64,000 nt of DNA from Streptomyces olivaceoviridis (GCF_014650115.1 NZ_BMUI01000011.1:124001-188000); one strand, 5' to 3'; shown: positions 17,238 to 25,762, numbered from the stretch's first letter. The notes: generated from the letters alone by a model not told the origin. A program made the numbers and translations.

Positions 17238-17726
17238 ACCGGCGCCGTCCTCTCCCGAATCGAGGCTCCCCCACGGCGGCAGCGGCATATTCACCGCCGC
17301 CAGTTGAGGACGTTACGGAAGGTGGGGACAGCGCAACACCCCCTGCGGGCCCAATCTTGAATGGCCCGAACGGACTATGGGTAAGCGGCAGATCACCCGC
17401 GGGAGTGAGCTGGCGACATGCGTGACCATCCCGGCAAACCGGGACAGCGCGGTACGTCACACCGGACGTCAGATGACACACGAGGCGGAATCGGGCTCGG
17501 CCCTCTCAGGAAACGGGCCCGTCCCTGGGAAGTTCGGGCTACGTCCGGAACGATTCGGGTCGGCCGGACGTATAGCTAGGTGACCGCTCAGCTGTGACAG
17601 TTGAGAGCAGCTTAGGCCAAGGCCTGCGCGCGTGTCCGGCGAATGGGAACGCAGACCCCCCGCTTTGCCGTGGCGTGATGCGGTCGCTCCTTAGGAACGC
17701 TCAACAGTACGGATTAGGCTGCCCCC
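17238..17726. promoter_or_regulatory. Divergent control region between wblA and the PBP gene
   Basis: 489 bp without a convincing gene. In Streptomyces this region carries the long leader and regulatory sites of wblA, which is controlled by developmental regulators. Visible elements are a dyad around 17434-17450 (CCCGG...CCGGG), GTCACACCGGACGTCAGATGACA at about 17455-17477 as a broken repeat of GTCA/TGAC, and the PBP promoter at its right end. Which proteins bind is not determinable by eye. Confidence 0.5.
17715..17720 (+). promoter_or_regulatory. -10 box of probable leaderless transcript (PBP gene)
   Basis: TAGGCT lies exactly six bases before ATG 17727, matching the Streptomyces TAGgNT consensus, and no Shine-Dalgarno is present. 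Confidence 0.55.
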
Positions 17727-20066
17727 ATGCCAAAGAAGCGCCCGGGCGGCGGTCTGTCGCCCATGCAGCAGGCCGCCAAGTTCCTCGGTGTCAGTGTGCT
17801 CGCCGGAGCCGTGATGGCGGGCATCGCGCTGCCCGCTGCCGGCGCGCTCGGTCTCGCGGCCAAGGGCTCGGTCCAGGGCTTCGACGAGATCCCGGCCAAT
17901 CTGAAGAGCCCCCAGCTGAGCCAGCGCACGACGATCCTGGACAACCAGGGCAAACAGATCGCGACCGTCTACTCCCGCGACCGTACGGTGGTCGACCTCA
18001 AGGACATCTCGCCGTACATGCAGAAGGCGATCGTCGCGATCGAGGACTCGCGCTTCTACAAGCACGGCGCCGTCGACCTCAAGGGCGTACTGCGCGCCCT
18101 GAACAAGAACGCGCAGGAGGGCGGGGTCGCCCAGGGCGCCTCCACGCTCACCCAGCAGCTGGTGAAGAACTACTTCATCGAGGAGGCCGGCGACGACCCG
18201 ACGAAGGTCGCCGAGGCCACCCAGCAGACCCTGGGCCGCAAGATCCGCGAGCTGAAGTACGCGATCCAGATCGAGGACAAGCTCGGCAAGAAGAAGATCC
18301 TTGAGAACTACCTGAACATCACCTTCTTCGGCGAGCAGGCCTACGGCGTCGAGGCCGCCTCCCAGCGCTACTTCTCCAAGCACGCCAAGGACCTGAACCT
18401 CCAGGAGTCGGCCCTGCTGGCCGGCATCGTGCAGTCCCCGAGCCGCTACGACCCGGTGAACGACGAGGCGGAGGCCACCAAGCGGCGCAACACCGTCCTG
18501 CAACGCATGGCGGAGGTCGGCGACATCTCCCAGAAGGAGGCCGACCAGGCCAAGGGGAAGCCGCTCGGCCTGCACACCAGCCGCCCCAAGAACGGCTGCA
18601 TCACCGCGGTGAAGGAAGCCGGCTTCTTCTGTGACTACGTCCGCCAGGTCGTCCTCACCGACCCGGTCTTCGGCAAGACCAAGGAGGCCCGGGCCAAGCT
18701 CTGGAACCGGGGCGGCCTGACGATCCGTACGACGCTCGACCCGCAGGCCCAGCAGTCCGCGCAGGCGTCCATCAAGGACCACGTCTACAAGAGCGACGCG
18801 GTGGCGACCGCCGCGACCATCGTCGAGCCCGGCACCGGCAAGATCCTCGCCATGGGCCAGTCCCGCCCGTACGGCGTCAACGTCAAGAACGACGAGACGA
18901 CGATCAACCTGTCGGTCAACGGGGACATGGGCGGCGGCGCCGGCTACCAGCCCGGTTCCACGTTCAAGCCGATCGTCGCCGCGGCGGCCATCGAGGGGGG
19001 CAAGCCCCCGACGCAGGAGTACTCGTCGCCGTACGAGATGACGTATCCGAGCCCGGTCTCGGCGTGCGACGGCAAGACCTGGCGCGACGACCCGAACAGG
19101 CCCACCAAGCTGACCAACGAGAACGAGTCCGAGCGCGGTCCGTACGCCATGAAGGAGGCGACCGCCAAGTCGGTCAACACCTACTACGTGCAGCTGATCA
19201 GCGACATCGGCATCTGCCCGGTCATCGACATGGCCAAGCAGATGGGCGTGCAGCGCGCGGACGGCCGCAAGATCACGCAGGCCCCGTCCATCGCGCTCGG
19301 CACCCAGGAGATGTCCCCGCTGACGATGGCGAACGCGTACGCCACCTTCGCGTCGCGCGGGATGTACTGCACGCCGATCGCCATCGAGTCGGTCACCAAG
19401 AAGGTCGGCAGCGAGCGGAAGTCCCTGCCGGTGCCGAAGTCGACCTGCTCGCGGGCGATGTCGGAGAAGACCGCCGACACGGTCAGCACGCTCCTGAAGG
19501 GCGTGGTCGAGGACGGCACGGGTCAGGAGGCCGGTCTCGGCAGCCGCCCGAGCGCGGGCAAGACGGGTACCACGGACGAGCGCTTCGCCGCCTGGTTCGT
19601 CGGCTACACCCCGAACATGGCGGGCGCGGTCTGGGTCGGCGACCCGCAGCACAAGCGGAAGATGACCAACATCACCATCGGCGGCGTCCCGCACGACAAG
19701 GTCTACGGCGGTGAGGTCCCGGGCCCGATCTGGCGCGACATGATGAGCGGCGCGCTGGAGAACAAGCCCGTCGAAGACTTCCACCTGGTCGACATCCCCG
19801 ACGGCACCCACGAGGGTGATGATCCGGGAAAAGGCGACGGGGGGACGGAGGACGGCAACAACGGGGACACGACGGGACGGCTGACCGGCGGACTGATCGG
19901 CGGCCCGACGGACGGGGGAGCGACGGACGGCAGCACCGGTGACGCGACCGGCGGCACCCTCGGCGGCACGTTCCCGACGCCGACCATCTCCATCCCCGGG
20001 AACTTCATCCAGGGCCAGGTGAACGGCGGGAACCACGGGGGTGGGAACGGGGGCGGGCGAAGGTAG
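17727..20066 (+). CDS. Bifunctional class A penicillin-binding protein
   Basis: 779 residues. A short cytoplasmic N-terminus and one membrane helix (about residues 20-45) are followed by a glycosyltransferase domain with the catalytic glutamates in AIEDSRFYKHG and GASTLTQQLVKN. The transpeptidase domain has the three active-site boxes GSTFKP (nucleophile Ser), KSVN and AGKTGTT. The enzyme polymerises and crosslinks peptidoglycan outside the membrane. The last ~90 residues are a Gly/Thr/Asp-rich low-complexity tail (GGTEDGNNGDTTG...). It faces wblA in a neighbourhood conserved in Streptomyces. Confidence 0.95.
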   Translation: MPKKRPGGGLSPMQQAAKFLGVSVLAGAVMAGIALPAAGALGLAAKGSVQGFDEIPANLKSPQLSQRTTILDNQGKQIATVYSRDRTVVDLKDISPYMQKAIVAIEDSRFYKHGAVDLKGVLRALNKNAQEGGVAQGASTLTQQLVKNYFIEEAGDDPTKVAEATQQTLGRKIRELKYAIQIEDKLGKKKILENYLNITFFGEQAYGVEAASQRYFSKHAKDLNLQESALLAGIVQSPSRYDPVNDEAEATKRRNTVLQRMAEVGDISQKEADQAKGKPLGLHTSRPKNGCITAVKEAGFFCDYVRQVVLTDPVFGKTKEARAKLWNRGGLTIRTTLDPQAQQSAQASIKDHVYKSDAVATAATIVEPGTGKILAMGQSRPYGVNVKNDETTINLSVNGDMGGGAGYQPGSTFKPIVAAAAIEGGKPPTQEYSSPYEMTYPSPVSACDGKTWRDDPNRPTKLTNENESERGPYAMKEATAKSVNTYYVQLISDIGICPVIDMAKQMGVQRADGRKITQAPSIALGTQEMSPLTMANAYATFASRGMYCTPIAIESVTKKVGSERKSLPVPKSTCSRAMSEKTADTVSTLLKGVVEDGTGQEAGLGSRPSAGKTGTTDERFAAWFVGYTPNMAGAVWVGDPQHKRKMTNITIGGVPHDKVYGGEVPGPIWRDMMSGALENKPVEDFHLVDIPDGTHEGDDPGKGDGGTEDGNNGDTTGRLTGGLIGGPTDGGATDGSTGDATGGTLGGTFPTPTISIPGNFIQGQVNGGNHGGGNGGGRR

Positions 20067-20099
20067 CCACCGTCACCGGTCTGCCGTACGACGTACGAC

Positions 20100-20136
20100 A
20101 GCGGGGCCGCACCTGTGTGTCGGGTGCGGCCCCGCT
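20100..20136 (+). terminator. Hairpin after the PBP gene
   Basis: A perfect 13-bp stem (AGCGGGGCCGCAC and its complement) closes an 11-nt loop starting 33 bases after the PBP stop. Confidence 0.85.
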
Positions 20137-20141
20137 GACGT

Positions 20142-20312
20142 GAAGCGGCCTCTCAGCGCCGAAGCGGCCTCTCAGCGCTGAACCAGTCGCCCAGCGCTGA
20201 ACCAGTCGCCCAGCCCCGAACCAGTCGCCCAGCCCCGAACCAGTTGCTCGGCGCTGAACCAGTCGCCCAACCCCGAACCAGTTGCTCGGCGCTGAACCAG
20301 TCGCTCAGCCCT
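20142..20312. repeat. Nine-copy 19-bp tandem repeat
   Basis: Nine head-to-tail 19-bp units fill the gap between the convergent PBP and yqeY genes. The two leftmost read GAAGCGGCCTCTCAGCGCY and the other seven GAACCAGTYGCYCRRCSCY. The last unit contains the yqeY stop codon (20305-20307), so the array is fused to the end of that gene. Variation between units is by single substitutions, with the 19-bp period kept strictly. Confidence 0.9.
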
Positions 20313-20772
20313 GAAGGAGCTTCTTCACCGCGGCGGCGACCCGGCCGCCCTCGGCCTGGCCGGCCACCTTCGGGTTCACGATCTTCATGACGGCGCCCAT
20401 GGCCCGCGGCCCCTCGGCACCGGCCGCCTTCGCCTCCTCCACGGCCTGGGCGACGATCGCGTTCAGCTCCTCGTCGGACAGCTGCTTGGGCAGGTACCCG
20501 GCGAGCACCTCGCCCTCCGCCTTCTCCCGCTCGGCCTGCTCGGCACGGCCGCCCTGCGCGAAGGCGTCGGCGGCCTCACGGCGCTTCTTGGCCTCGCGGG
20601 TGATCACCTTCAGCACCTCGTCGTCGGAGAGCTCACGCTTCTCCTTGCCCGCGACCTCCTCCTTGGTGATCGCGGCGAGCGTCAGCCGGAGGGTCGAGGA
20701 GCGGAGCTCGTCGCGCGCCTTGATCGCGGCGTTGAGGTCGTCGTGCAGCTTCGACTTGAGCGTGGTGGTCAT
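20305..20772 (-). CDS. GatB/YqeY domain protein
   Basis: 155 residues, the normal length of stand-alone YqeY proteins, which resemble the tRNA-binding tail domain of the GatB amidotransferase subunit. Conserved features include SSTLRLTLAAITKEEV, LAGYLPKQLSDEELNAIV, the GPRAMGAVMKIVNPKVAGQAEGG segment and the terminal LLQG. Cellular role is unproven. The -10-like GACAAT six bases before ATG 20772 suggests a leaderless start. Its 3' end lies inside a 19-bp tandem array. Confidence 0.9.
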   Translation of the reverse strand: MTTTLKSKLHDDLNAAIKARDELRSSTLRLTLAAITKEEVAGKEKRELSDDEVLKVITREAKKRREAADAFAQGGRAEQAEREKAEGEVLAGYLPKQLSDEELNAIVAQAVEEAKAAGAEGPRAMGAVMKIVNPKVAGQAEGGRVAAAVKKLLQG

Positions 20773-20865
20773 GGCCCGATTGTCGCAGGTGTACCGCCCG
20801 GCACGCCCGCCGATTTACCGGGCGGCCGGTCTCACCACGGTCAACGCGTCTGACACGATGGGCAC

Positions 20866-21792
20866 ATGCGCGCGCGATACGGAATCCCCCTGGGAATCGT
20901 GGCGGCCGGCGCCGCCGGCCTGGTCTATGCGGCGGGCTTCGAGGCCCGTTCCTTCCGCCTCCGACGGGTCACCGTCCCCGTCCTCCCCCCGGGCATGCGC
21001 CCGCTGCGCGTGCTTCAGGTCTCCGACATCCACATGGTGAGCGGGCAGCGCAAGAAACAGCGCTGGCTGCGGTCGCTGGCCGGGCTGCGCCCCGACTTCG
21101 TGATCAACACGGGCGACAACCTGTCGGACCCCGAGGGCGTCCCCGAGGTCATGGACGCCCTGGGCCCGCTGATGGAGTTCCCGGGCGCGTACGTCTTCGG
21201 CTCCAACGACTACTACGGCCCCAGGCCCCGCAACCCCGCCCGCTACCTGCTGGAGAAGACGAACGGCCGGCACGGCCTGAACGGCAACCCGCCGGTGGTC
21301 GGCGCGATCCACAACCCGTGGCAGGACCTGCGGGACGGCTTCGACGAGGCGGGCTGGCTGAACCTGACGAACACGCGGGGCGTCCTGAAGGTCGAGGGCG
21401 TCTCGATCGAGCTGACGGGCCTGGACGACCCGCACATCAAGCGCGACCGCTACGCCCAGGTGGCCGGCGGCCCCTCCGGGTCGTACGACTTCTCACTCGG
21501 CGTGGTCCACGCGCCGTACCTGCGGGTCCTGGACGCGTTCACGGCGGACGCCTACCCCCTGATCCTGGCCGGCCACACCCACGGCGGCCAGCTGTGCATC
21601 CCCTTCTACGGCGCCCTGGTCACCAACTGCGACCTGGACACGGACCGCGTGAAGGGCCTCTCCACGCACACGGCGGAGGGCCACACCTCCTACCTCCACG
21701 TCTCGGCGGGCTGCGGCACAAGCCGCTACACCCCGGTCCGCTTCGCCTGCCCACCGGAGGCGACGCTGCTGACGTTGGTGGGGAGGGAGTAA
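20866..21792 (+). CDS. Membrane-anchored calcineurin-like metallophosphoesterase
   Basis: 308 residues with an N-terminal hydrophobic anchor (about 5-25). The dimetal-site motifs appear in order: SDIHM, NTGDN, GSNDYY, VVHAP and GHTHGGQ. The third motif is normally GNHD; here it reads GSND, so the histidine that stabilises the leaving phosphate is replaced by asparagine, seen in the YkuE/LpxH-like actinobacterial branch too, as far as I recall. It may act on cell-envelope phosphate esters. There is no Shine-Dalgarno; a CACGAT box lies six bases before the ATG. Confidence 0.88.
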   Translation: MRARYGIPLGIVAAGAAGLVYAAGFEARSFRLRRVTVPVLPPGMRPLRVLQVSDIHMVSGQRKKQRWLRSLAGLRPDFVINTGDNLSDPEGVPEVMDALGPLMEFPGAYVFGSNDYYGPRPRNPARYLLEKTNGRHGLNGNPPVVGAIHNPWQDLRDGFDEAGWLNLTNTRGVLKVEGVSIELTGLDDPHIKRDRYAQVAGGPSGSYDFSLGVVHAPYLRVLDAFTADAYPLILAGHTHGGQLCIPFYGALVTNCDLDTDRVKGLSTHTAEGHTSYLHVSAGCGTSRYTPVRFACPPEATLLTLVGRE

Positions 21793-21964
21793 GGGAGCAA
21801 CGGGGCAAGGGGGCAAGGGGGCAAGGAACGAGGAGCAAGGGGAGAGGCAGGGGCAAGGGGCAAGGTGCACCGCACGACACCCCGAGACACTCGCCCCCTG
21901 CACACCCCCTCCCCGCCCTCCCCCATACGGACGCGTCCACATGGCCGCCCCCCTCCCCCACTCC
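21793..21964 (+). repeat. GGGGCAAGG-type short repeats then C-rich spacer
   Basis: Right after the phosphoesterase stop the unit GGGGCAAGG and variants (GGAGCAAGG, GGAACGAGG) recur about eight times in 90 bp on one purine-rich strand, followed by a C-rich stretch. The 172-bp interval has no gene. Confidence 0.6.
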
Positions 21965-21970
21965 TAGCGT
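21965..21970 (+). promoter_or_regulatory. -10 box of probable leaderless transcript (Pr6Pr gene)
   Basis: TAGCGT lies six bases before ATG 21977 with only GAGGGC between; the latter is too close to the ATG for a normal ribosome-binding site. Confidence 0.4.
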
Positions 21971-21976
21971 GAGGGC

Positions 21977-22735
21977 ATGACCGCCCCGATACCCAGGGAG
22001 ATCCCGGACCTGCCCGCGGTCCCGGCTCCACCCTTGCTGCTGCCCGCCCCGGTGCCGGCCACGGCGGTGGTGGCCCCGGTCCGCCGCCCCCGGGCCGCGG
22101 TGTTCCGCCTGGTGACCGCTGTGGCGGCGGCCGGCGGCGTCGCGCTGGAACTCCTGCTGGGCCCCCCGGCCGACATCCTGAGCTACTTCAGCGTCCAGGC
22201 CGGCATCCTGCTGACCGTGGTGACGCTCCTGTCCGCGTCGAGGGCCTGGAGGGCCCGCCGCCCGCTCCCGTCGGCCGTGACAGGCGCCACACTCCTCTAC
22301 GTCCTGACCTCGGCCCTGGCCTACCACCTGCTCCTGGCCCACACGACGCCCCCGTTCTCCATGACCGGAGCGACGGCACCCCCGGAGCGCTGGCACGCCC
22401 AGTGGGCAGCCCTCCAGGTCCTCCACCTCCTGGTCCCGGTGGCGGCCCTGCTGGACTGGCTCCTCCTGACCCCCGCGGCCCGCCTGCACCTCCGCCAGAC
22501 CGCGGCCTGGCTCCTCTACCCCCTGGCCTACCTGGTCTTCTCCCTCACGAGGCCCGCGTTCCTGCCGCCGACCAGCCCGTCCCGGTACCTCTATCCCTTC
22601 CTGGACGTGGCGACCCACGGCTACCGCGACACCCTGGCCAACGCCCTCCTCATCGGCCTCGCGATCTACGCCCTGGCCGTCCTCCTGGTGGCCCTCGACC
22701 ACACCCGCCCGACCCCGGTCCGCCACCCCGCCTAA
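21977..22735 (+). CDS. Pr6Pr family integral membrane protein
   Basis: 252 residues, about six hydrophobic segments after a proline-rich N-terminus. Landmarks of this FAR-17a/AIG1-related family are present: LSYFSVQAGILLT, the HLLVPVAALLDWLLL helix with conserved His, LLYPLAYLVF and the RYLYPFLDVATHGY loop. Members are poorly characterised in bacteria; eukaryotic relatives are serine/threonine-type hydrolases of lipids, but the equivalent catalytic threonine cannot be assigned here. It ends 65 bp before tRNA-Pro. Confidence 0.8.
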   Translation: MTAPIPREIPDLPAVPAPPLLLPAPVPATAVVAPVRRPRAAVFRLVTAVAAAGGVALELLLGPPADILSYFSVQAGILLTVVTLLSASRAWRARRPLPSAVTGATLLYVLTSALAYHLLLAHTTPPFSMTGATAPPERWHAQWAALQVLHLLVPVAALLDWLLLTPAARLHLRQTAAWLLYPLAYLVFSLTRPAFLPPTSPSRYLYPFLDVATHGYRDTLANALLIGLAIYALAVLLVALDHTRPTPVRHPA

Positions 22736-22800
22736 ACCGGATTTCGTCTACAGCCACCGGTGGGCTAAAGTAAACGTCGTCGCCGCGAGAGCAGCGACAC

Positions 22801-22874
22801 CGGGGTGTAGCGCAGCTTGGCAGCGCGCTTCGTTCGGGACGAAGAGGTCGTGGGTTCAAATCCCGCCACCCCGA
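22801..22874 (+). tRNA. tRNA-Pro (anticodon CGG)
   Basis: A complete 74-nt cloverleaf. Acceptor arm CGGGGTG/CACCCCG, D arm with AGCTTGGCA loop, anticodon stem CTTCG/CGAAG around TTCGGGA (anticodon CGG), T arm GTGGG-TTCAAAT-CCCGC, discriminator A; CCA is not encoded. The segment from the anticodon loop to beyond the 3' end is the attachment site of the integrated element, and integration leaves the gene intact. pSAM2 uses a tRNA-Pro site in the same way. Confidence 0.97.
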
Positions 22875-22879
22875 CAGCC
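22833..22879. repeat. Left attachment repeat (in tRNA-Pro 3' half)
   Basis: 47 bp identical to 37193-37239. It begins at TTCGGGACGAAG in the anticodon loop and ends at CCCCGACAGCC, five bases beyond the discriminator; the next bases differ at both ends. Confidence 0.97.
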
Positions 22880-22888
22880 AAGTAGCAG

Positions 22889-22927
22889 GTCAGAGGGCCC
22901 TTACCGATTCGGTGAGGGCCCTCTGAC
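22889..22927. terminator. Hairpin between tRNA-Pro and int
   Basis: A 17-bp stem (GTCAGAGGGCCCTTACC with one G-T pair) and a 5-nt loop, followed by TTT. It can end the tRNA transcript rightward and the int operon leftward. Confidence 0.85.
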
Positions 22928-22969
22928 TTTGCTGCGTGTCTATCTGCGTGACTATCGATTCCCGAGTGT

Positions 22970-24139
22970 CTACGAGCGTCGCGGGTCGGCGCCGAAGATC
23001 CCGTCCATGACCACGGCACCGGTCTGGATCACGGGCCGGATCTGCTTCCGGTAGACCTCCTCCGTCACGGCGGTCCCGGAGTGGCCGACGAGCCGGGAGA
23101 TCTCTTCCAGCGGGACTCCCCGGTCGGAGAGCAGGGATACGAAGCTGTGCCGTAGCTCCCTCGGAGTCCACTCGTCGGCGTTGATCCCGTCGATGCCCCT
23201 GAGCGCCTGGCGGAAGGCACGGCGGACATTGGCAGCGTCGAGAGGCTTGCCCACGGCCGACGAGAAGACAAGACCGTGTTCCTCCCACTTGTCCTCAGCT
23301 GCGAGCCGATCCCAGCCCTGATCTTCGAACTGCTGCCAAAGGGCCTCGACGCAGCGCGCCGGCAGAGCGAGCGTGCGCCGGGACTTCTTGGTCTTGGTGT
23401 CTCCGCTCCGCCGTACCGAGCGCCAGACGGCGATGTGCGGAGGCTGCGGCGGGTCGAGATCCGGGCGGCCCTTCAGGAAGACGTGGTCCCAGGTGAGGGC
23501 CCGGAGTTCTTCCGTACGGGCACCGGTCAGAAGCGCGACGACGATGTACGCGTACATCGAAGTCCCCTCGGCACCCTTGAGCACGGCCTCAGCCTGGGCG
23601 AAAGTGAGCGCCTTGGACGGGCGCCCGGCCTGCCCCTGCGGCACTGAGCACAACTCGACGACATTCCGCTTCACCTTGTCCCGCGCCATGGCCCGCTTGA
23701 CCGCGCGGTTGAGGCAGGAGTGGATTCCCTGGAGCGTGCGCGTGCTGAGCGTCTTCGCTTTGGTGGCCAGCCAGCGATCTACGTCCTCCGCGCTCAGATC
23801 GCGAAGCTTTCGCGCGCCGAGCGACGGAATCACGTGCTTCTGACTCAGAAGCGTGACGGTCTCAACGGTGCGGGGGTCGAGGCCCGCCAACCCGTACTCC
23901 AGCCAGTCCGTCACGGCGTCCTTGACCGTGTAGTTGGTGGGCGCGATGGCGAGGCCGTCTTCGTGGTCCCGCAGCACTTCCTTGAGCTTGTTCTTGGCTT
24001 CCGTCTTGGTCTTGCCACTCCCCCGCTTCACGATCCGCTTGCCGCTCGGATCAAAGCCCAGGTTCGCCGTAGCGATCCACCGTTGCCGCTTCTCGTCCCA
24101 GTGCAGGCCGCCGTCACCGCGGCTCCGACGCTTGGTCAT
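22970..24139 (-). CDS. int: Tyrosine recombinase / integrase of the AICE
   Basis: 389 residues. The N-terminal part (GGLHWDEKRQRWIATANLGFDPSGKR) is the arm-binding AP2-like domain, followed by a SAM-like core-binding domain and the catalytic domain. Catalytic residues are visible: Arg in LLTGARTEELRAL, Arg-His in TPRELRHSF, His in LVGHSGT and the nucleophile in EEVYRKQI. The box-II histidine of HxxR is Arg (RELR), which I recall as usual in pSAM2-type integrases. Start ATG 24139 overlaps the excisionase stop in TGATG, so the genes are coupled; a longer frame to 24205 runs through xis and is not used. Confidence 0.95.
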   Translation of the reverse strand: MTKRRSRGDGGLHWDEKRQRWIATANLGFDPSGKRIVKRGSGKTKTEAKNKLKEVLRDHEDGLAIAPTNYTVKDAVTDWLEYGLAGLDPRTVETVTLLSQKHVIPSLGARKLRDLSAEDVDRWLATKAKTLSTRTLQGIHSCLNRAVKRAMARDKVKRNVVELCSVPQGQAGRPSKALTFAQAEAVLKGAEGTSMYAYIVVALLTGARTEELRALTWDHVFLKGRPDLDPPQPPHIAVWRSVRRSGDTKTKKSRRTLALPARCVEALWQQFEDQGWDRLAAEDKWEEHGLVFSSAVGKPLDAANVRRAFRQALRGIDGINADEWTPRELRHSFVSLLSDRGVPLEEISRLVGHSGTAVTEEVYRKQIRPVIQTGAVVMDGIFGADPRRS

Positions 24140-24321
24140 CAGGCCGCACGCTCCATCTGTCCGGCGATGAAGGCGCCCAGGGCGGATGCCGGGATGCGCC
24201 GGCATCGGCCGATGGTGACCGAGGGCAGGCGCCGCGTGCGGATCAGGTCGTACACCTTGGAACGGCCGAGCCGTAGACGGGCCATCACCTCGGCAACGGT
24301 CAGGAGTTCGTCATCGTGCAC
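24139..24321 (-). CDS. xis: Excisionase, internal start within the rep-xis frame
   Basis: 60 residues starting at GTG 24321. AAGGAGA at 24329-24335 is a good Shine-Dalgarno eight bases before it, so a free excisionase is likely made. The protein is a MerR-like winged helix typical of AICE Xis: LLTVAEVMARLRLGRSKVYDLI, then RRLPSVTIGRCRRIPASALGAFI. It would bind the att arms and direct Int toward excision. The same codons are also read as the C-terminus of the RepSA-like protein because no stop separates them. It ends in TGATG with int. Confidence 0.8.
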   Translation of the reverse strand: MHDDELLTVAEVMARLRLGRSKVYDLIRTRRLPSVTIGRCRRIPASALGAFIAGQMERAA

Positions 24322-25659
24322 GGTCGGGTCTCCTTGTGCGTCAAGAACGGTTGATCGAGAGGGCGAGAAGACGGCTTCCGCGTCTGTCAGTCCGGTTCCG
24401 GCGAAGCGCCAGTGGGAGAGGACAAGGACGGTGTCCGGGTCGGGCAGCGGGTGGCCCGCCTCGGCGGCGCGTGCGCGGGCCAAGGCTTCGTTGTGGTCAG
24501 CGCGTTCCTGGCGGAGGGCGCCGAGGGTCACGGAGTAGGCCCGGGACTTGGTGGAGAAGTGGCCGCGGAAGCCGAGCATGTGGGCCCACTTGCGCAGACG
24601 CAGGGCTTCGAGTTCGGGGAGCCCACCGAGGTGCCAGCAGGTGAGGATCATCCGCCGGGCGTGGTCGGTGACGCCGGAGCCGATCAGGTCCGTGATCGGG
24701 TTGCGGACGGGACGGTCCAGGGTGCCGGCGGTCTCGGCGCCCTTGGTGGCGTACTTGGCGATGTAGGCAGCCACGGCCCGACTGGAGAGCTCCGAGCCGC
24801 CTGCAAAGTCGGCGGAGCGGATGGGGCGGATGTCGAGCTGAGCACCGAAGCGGAAGGCGTACGTGCGACCGTCGAGGACGGGGCCGGGTGCCTCGGCGAG
24901 GCGGACCGCCGAGCGGATCGCGTCGTTGAGAAGTTCGGTCGTGGCCCAGGTCGGTGGGGTGGACTCGGCACCGTCCGGGCCGTCGAGGCGGATGACGGCG
25001 TGGAAGTGGACGGCGCCGCGCCGCTGGTACTCGGCGACCTTGGCGTACGACACCTTGAGGCAGTCACGCAGTGCGGTCCGGGTGACGCCCGCGCGGGAGG
25101 CGAGCTGCTGGCGCAGGTAGGTGGTGAAGCGGGCCCACAGGGCACCGGCGTGGGCGTTCCAGAGGACGGCTGCCCGGTAGTCGTACCGCTCCGCGTTCAG
25201 CGGTGTGCCCAGGGCGGGGTCGTCCTCCGGGTGGGGGCGTCCGCAGCGGCAGCGGCCACCGGTGTGGCGGTTGTGGACGGGGCCGAAGGAGGGGGCGGTG
25301 AAGGTGGCGAAGACGCGCGGGTGTTGGGCGACGGCCGGACCGATGCCCTTGCCGCCGCTCAGTCCGGCCGTGACCAGGTGGAAGGTGTCCTTGCGGTACG
25401 TCTCGGCGCAGGTGGCGCACCGGGTCGCGCGACGGTTGTTGCAGCGGATGAGGAGCTGTCCGGCAGGCAGGTCGCGGTCGATGACTTCTCGGACGATTTC
25501 GCCCGTGGCGGCGTGGACGTCCAGCCGGTGGCCCTCCATTCGTACGGGCCGCTCGCAGCCGCCGAGGCGCTGGATCTGCCGGGCGTAAGCACTCACGTCG
25601 CCATGCCGGGCGAGGGCGGCCAGGTGACGGATGGCTTTCATGGGAGCCGGCGGGCGCAT
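24139..25659 (-). CDS. RepSA-type replication initiator, frame continuous with Xis
   Basis: 506 codons. ATG 25659 is preceded by AAGGAGGAA. Residues 1-445 are a RepSA-like rolling-circle initiator: cysteine pairs CATC and CRC-GRPH near residues 80 and 133, the HUH-like motif GAVHFHAVIRLDG, and the tyrosine motif AAYIAKYATKGAE. pSAM2 RepSA makes the circular element replicate after excision. Residues 447-506 are the excisionase. In pSAM2 repSA and xis are separate genes of one operon; here the rep stop is absent. Either a Rep-Xis fusion is made by read-through, or the rep gene merely extends and xis starts internally. Confidence 0.88.
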   Translation of the reverse strand: MRPPAPMKAIRHLAALARHGDVSAYARQIQRLGGCERPVRMEGHRLDVHAATGEIVREVIDRDLPAGQLLIRCNNRRATRCATCAETYRKDTFHLVTAGLSGGKGIGPAVAQHPRVFATFTAPSFGPVHNRHTGGRCRCGRPHPEDDPALGTPLNAERYDYRAAVLWNAHAGALWARFTTYLRQQLASRAGVTRTALRDCLKVSYAKVAEYQRRGAVHFHAVIRLDGPDGAESTPPTWATTELLNDAIRSAVRLAEAPGPVLDGRTYAFRFGAQLDIRPIRSADFAGGSELSSRAVAAYIAKYATKGAETAGTLDRPVRNPITDLIGSGVTDHARRMILTCWHLGGLPELEALRLRKWAHMLGFRGHFSTKSRAYSVTLGALRQERADHNEALARARAAEAGHPLPDPDTVLVLSHWRFAGTGLTDAEAVFSPSRSTVLDAQGDPTVHDDELLTVAEVMARLRLGRSKVYDLIRTRRLPSVTIGRCRRIPASALGAFIAGQMERAA

Positions 25660-25710
25660 GTGCGGGTTCCTCCTTGAGGGGGCACGTGTTGGGGTGACCG
25701 CCCGGCCCGC

Positions 25711-25730
25711 CTGTCCAGGGGGCTAGACAG
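25711..25730. promoter_or_regulatory. Element operator O1, before rep-xis-int
   Basis: CTGTCCAGGGGGCTAGACAG, an imperfect 20-bp dyad 52 bp upstream of the rep start. Same family as 29245-29337, 31080-31095 and 31634-31649. Confidence 0.7.
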
Positions 25731-25762
25731 CAAGGGCAAGCCGGGCGGGAAGGGGCCTTGAA

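Noticed and set aside
20142..20312. Possible CRISPR array
   Set aside because: Units are contiguous 19-mers without spacers and no cas genes are near; it is a minisatellite.
24412..25677. Plus-strand frame of 421 codons opposite rep
   Set aside because: Rep has a strong ribosome-binding site and conserved motifs; this frame has none.
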